Below, one piece after another: positions 8,107 to 9,351 of a stretch of 9,351 nt of DNA. The DNA is taken from assembly GCA_934725655.1 (NCBI GenBank), contig CAKVCJ010000059.1, positions 1 through 9,351 on the forward strand, in the 5' to 3' direction. The DNA comes from an uncultured Brachyspira sp. (GTDB lineage Bacteria > Spirochaetota > Brachyspiria > Brachyspirales > Brachyspiraceae). Position 1 is the stretch's first letter. Each line of letters opens with the position of its first letter. The position numbers and the translations under genes are program-made. The notes below the pieces were generated by a model. It did not search any database, was not told where the DNA came from, and saw only the letters and a list, made by a program, of their open reading frames with translations.

Positions 8107-9240
8107 ATGAGCCGTCATGAGCAATACCATTATGAACTTGAAAGACTAAGACGCGAAGAAATAGCAAGACAGAATGCCCAAAAAAATGTAATAAATGCTA
8201 TTGCAAGACATAGACAATCTCTGCAAAATATGATTAATGAAGGGCTTGATAAATATATATCTATAGCAAATATTAATAGTCAGATTAATATAATAGAAGA
8301 AATAGTTAATACGAACCCTTTTGAAGCAAGAAATTTAAGCTATCAATTATCTTCTGATATAAACTATTTAAGAAATGAGGCGTTAAATAGAAAAAGAGAA
8401 GAAGAAAGAATAATAAAAGAACAAAAAAATAAAAATAAGCAGGCTATTTTAGATTATTTCAATAAAACCATAATGAGTATAGATGATATTATTTTAATTG
8501 ATTTTGCCAAAGATAAATTTAATGCTTTAAGAGATGAATTGATGAACGATGAAGGCGTTACAGATAAAGAGATGGGAGTTTACAGAAAAAAAATAGAAAG
8601 CAGAGTAAAAAGTATTATAGATGAAGCAAATACAAATGCGAGTGAATGGAGAGCTAAAAAAGAAAAAGAGAGAGAAAAAAGAATACTGCAGACAAAAATA
8701 GAAGATATTGAAGATAATCTAAAAAAAGAAAATATTGAAAGCAAAGAGAATATTGAAAAAAGAGATAAATTATTGCAGCAAATAGAAACAGCTAAAGAGT
8801 CTTTGAATAATGATTCAGATAATATTGAGAATGTAGTACAAGATATTGAAGCAATAGATAAAGAAACAGATGATATACGCATAACAGAAGAAGTTAGAAG
8901 AGAGGTAGTAAAATCTATAATAAAATCGTTAAAAGGAAGCGAGTTTGAAGTTTCTTATCCTGAACTAATAAAAGATGATAATGGAGGAATAGTAAAAATC
9001 ATAGCTAAAAAACCTTCAGGAAAAAGAGCTGTATGCAAGGTTTCTCTTAATGGAAAATTGGAATATATTTTTGATAATTATGAAGGCTTAACATGCGTGA
9101 AAGATATAGATAAATTTAATAAGGATTTAGAAGAAATTTATTCTATAAAATTATCAGACAAAAAAGTATTATGGGAAAATCCTGATAAAATATCTAAAGG
9201 GGCTATAGATATTGATAAGCATAATGAAAGGACATTATAA
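8107..9240 (+). CDS. Uncharacterised 377-aa coiled-coil protein with C-terminal alpha/beta domain
   Basis: I do not recognise the family. The start is fixed by AAAGGAG 7 nt upstream. The N-terminal two thirds (about 1-258) are highly charged and helical. An Arg/Glu-rich opening (YELERLRREEIARQ, 7-20) leads into helices, and a long coiled coil of Lys/Glu/Ile heptads covers about 160-258. A separate globular domain follows (about 259-368). It starts with a helix (EVRREVVKSIIKSL), then has beta-like segments (FEVSYPEL, IVKIIAKKPSGKRAVCKVSLNG, LEYIFDNYEG) and ends with a helix and WENPDKISKGA. The Gly-Lys-Arg-Ala-Val pattern, the invariant-looking 'YEG-x-x-C' and the final 'W-x-NPD' look like conserved features of a real domain, but I cannot name it. 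No signal peptide, membrane segment or catalytic motif is visible. A scaffold or sensor linking the helicase to the downstream gene product is plausible. That is inferred from the coiled coils and gene order only. Confidence 0.85.
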   Translation: MSRHEQYHYELERLRREEIARQNAQKNVINAIARHRQSLQNMINEGLDKYISIANINSQINIIEEIVNTNPFEARNLSYQLSSDINYLRNEALNRKREEERIIKEQKNKNKQAILDYFNKTIMSIDDIILIDFAKDKFNALRDELMNDEGVTDKEMGVYRKKIESRVKSIIDEANTNASEWRAKKEKEREKRILQTKIEDIEDNLKKENIESKENIEKRDKLLQQIETAKESLNNDSDNIENVVQDIEAIDKETDDIRITEEVRREVVKSIIKSLKGSEFEVSYPELIKDDNGGIVKIIAKKPSGKRAVCKVSLNGKLEYIFDNYEGLTCVKDIDKFNKDLEEIYSIKLSDKKVLWENPDKISKGAIDIDKHNERTL

Positions 9241-9244
9241 GGAG
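9238..9244 (+). promoter_or_regulatory. Ribosome binding site of the fourth operon gene
   Basis: TAAGGAG includes the stop codon of the 377-aa gene (9238-9240) and lies 7 nt before the ATG at 9252. This supports both the start and the co-translation of the two genes. Confidence 0.75.
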
Positions 9245-9251
9245 CTTTAAT

Positions 9252-9351
9252 ATGGAAGAGAAAAAAAATAATTTATGGCTTGACAGGTTTATAAGAGATT
9301 CTAAATTAAAAGGCTCTATTATTTTAAGCGGCAATTCTTCTGATATTATAA
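9252..9351 (+). CDS. Start of a fourth operon gene, possibly an AAA+ ATPase (3' end outside the window)
   Basis: The first 33 codons of a protein are visible, running off the right edge without a stop. It begins MEEKKNNLWLDRFIRDSK and continues with KGSIILSGNSSDII. The start is well supported by TAAGGAG 7 nt upstream and by the 11-bp gap from the preceding stop. The pattern of a Trp/Leu helix followed by a hydrophobic strand and 'GN-x-x-D-I' is reminiscent of the short leader ahead of the Walker A motif in some AAA+ ATPases that read 'HGN..D'. No Walker motif is in view, so the ATPase assignment is weak. There is no signal peptide. It clearly belongs to the same operon. Confidence 0.6.
   Translation, partial: MEEKKNNLWLDRFIRDSKLKGSIILSGNSSDII

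Noticed and set aside
8107..9240. 377-aa protein as an SMC/Rad50 fragment
   Set aside because: It has coiled coil but no Walker A, ABC signature or zinc hook, so the resemblance is only compositional.

Overview
The window looks like a piece of a very AT-rich bacterial chromosome. The low G+C, the A/T-dominated codons (AAA, AAT, ATA, TTA) and the gene types (a periplasmic amidase, a ROK glucokinase, and a run of coiled-coil-rich, Asn/Lys/Ile-rich proteins) fit a spirochaete of the Brachyspira type. That assignment rests on general sequence style only. A low-G+C Firmicute or Fusobacterium cannot be excluded.

Layout. (1) Bases 1-908, + strand: the 3' part of an exported N-acetylmuramoyl-L-alanine amidase (Amidase_3 type). 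Its reading frame stays open to the left edge, and the residues before the first in-window ATG form a hydrophobic signal segment, so the true start lies outside the window. (2) Bases 905-1858, - strand: a complete ROK-family glucokinase, tail-to-tail with the amidase and overlapping it by 4 bp. It has a near-consensus sigma-70 promoter at 1891-1919. (3) Bases 1859-2148: a 290-bp divergent AT-rich intergenic region with promoter candidates for both sides. (4) Bases 2149-9351, + strand: a tightly packed operon of at least four genes. These are a 1309-aa SF1 (Upf1/DNA2-like) helicase with a roughly 370-aa coiled-coil insertion inside its first RecA domain; a 671-aa protein of unrecognised family; a 377-aa coiled-coil protein with a distinct C-terminal alpha/beta-looking domain; and the first 33 codons of a further protein whose N-terminus is reminiscent of the leader of some AAA+ ATPases. 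The gap sizes are 0, 12 and 11 bp, so the genes are probably co-transcribed and made together.

The first two genes are ordinary housekeeping functions (cell-wall remodelling and sugar phosphorylation). The third block is the interesting part. It pairs a large nucleic-acid-dependent ATPase with coiled-coil partners and perhaps a second ATPase. This is the kind of architecture seen in multi-gene defence or nucleic-acid-processing systems, but it does not match any named system I can recognise. No nuclease, methylase, kinase, integrase or transposase is visible in the part shown. The operon runs off the right edge, so its full gene content, and hence its function, cannot be settled from this window. 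I saw no tRNA, rRNA, CRISPR array, insertion sequence or convincing intrinsic terminator.
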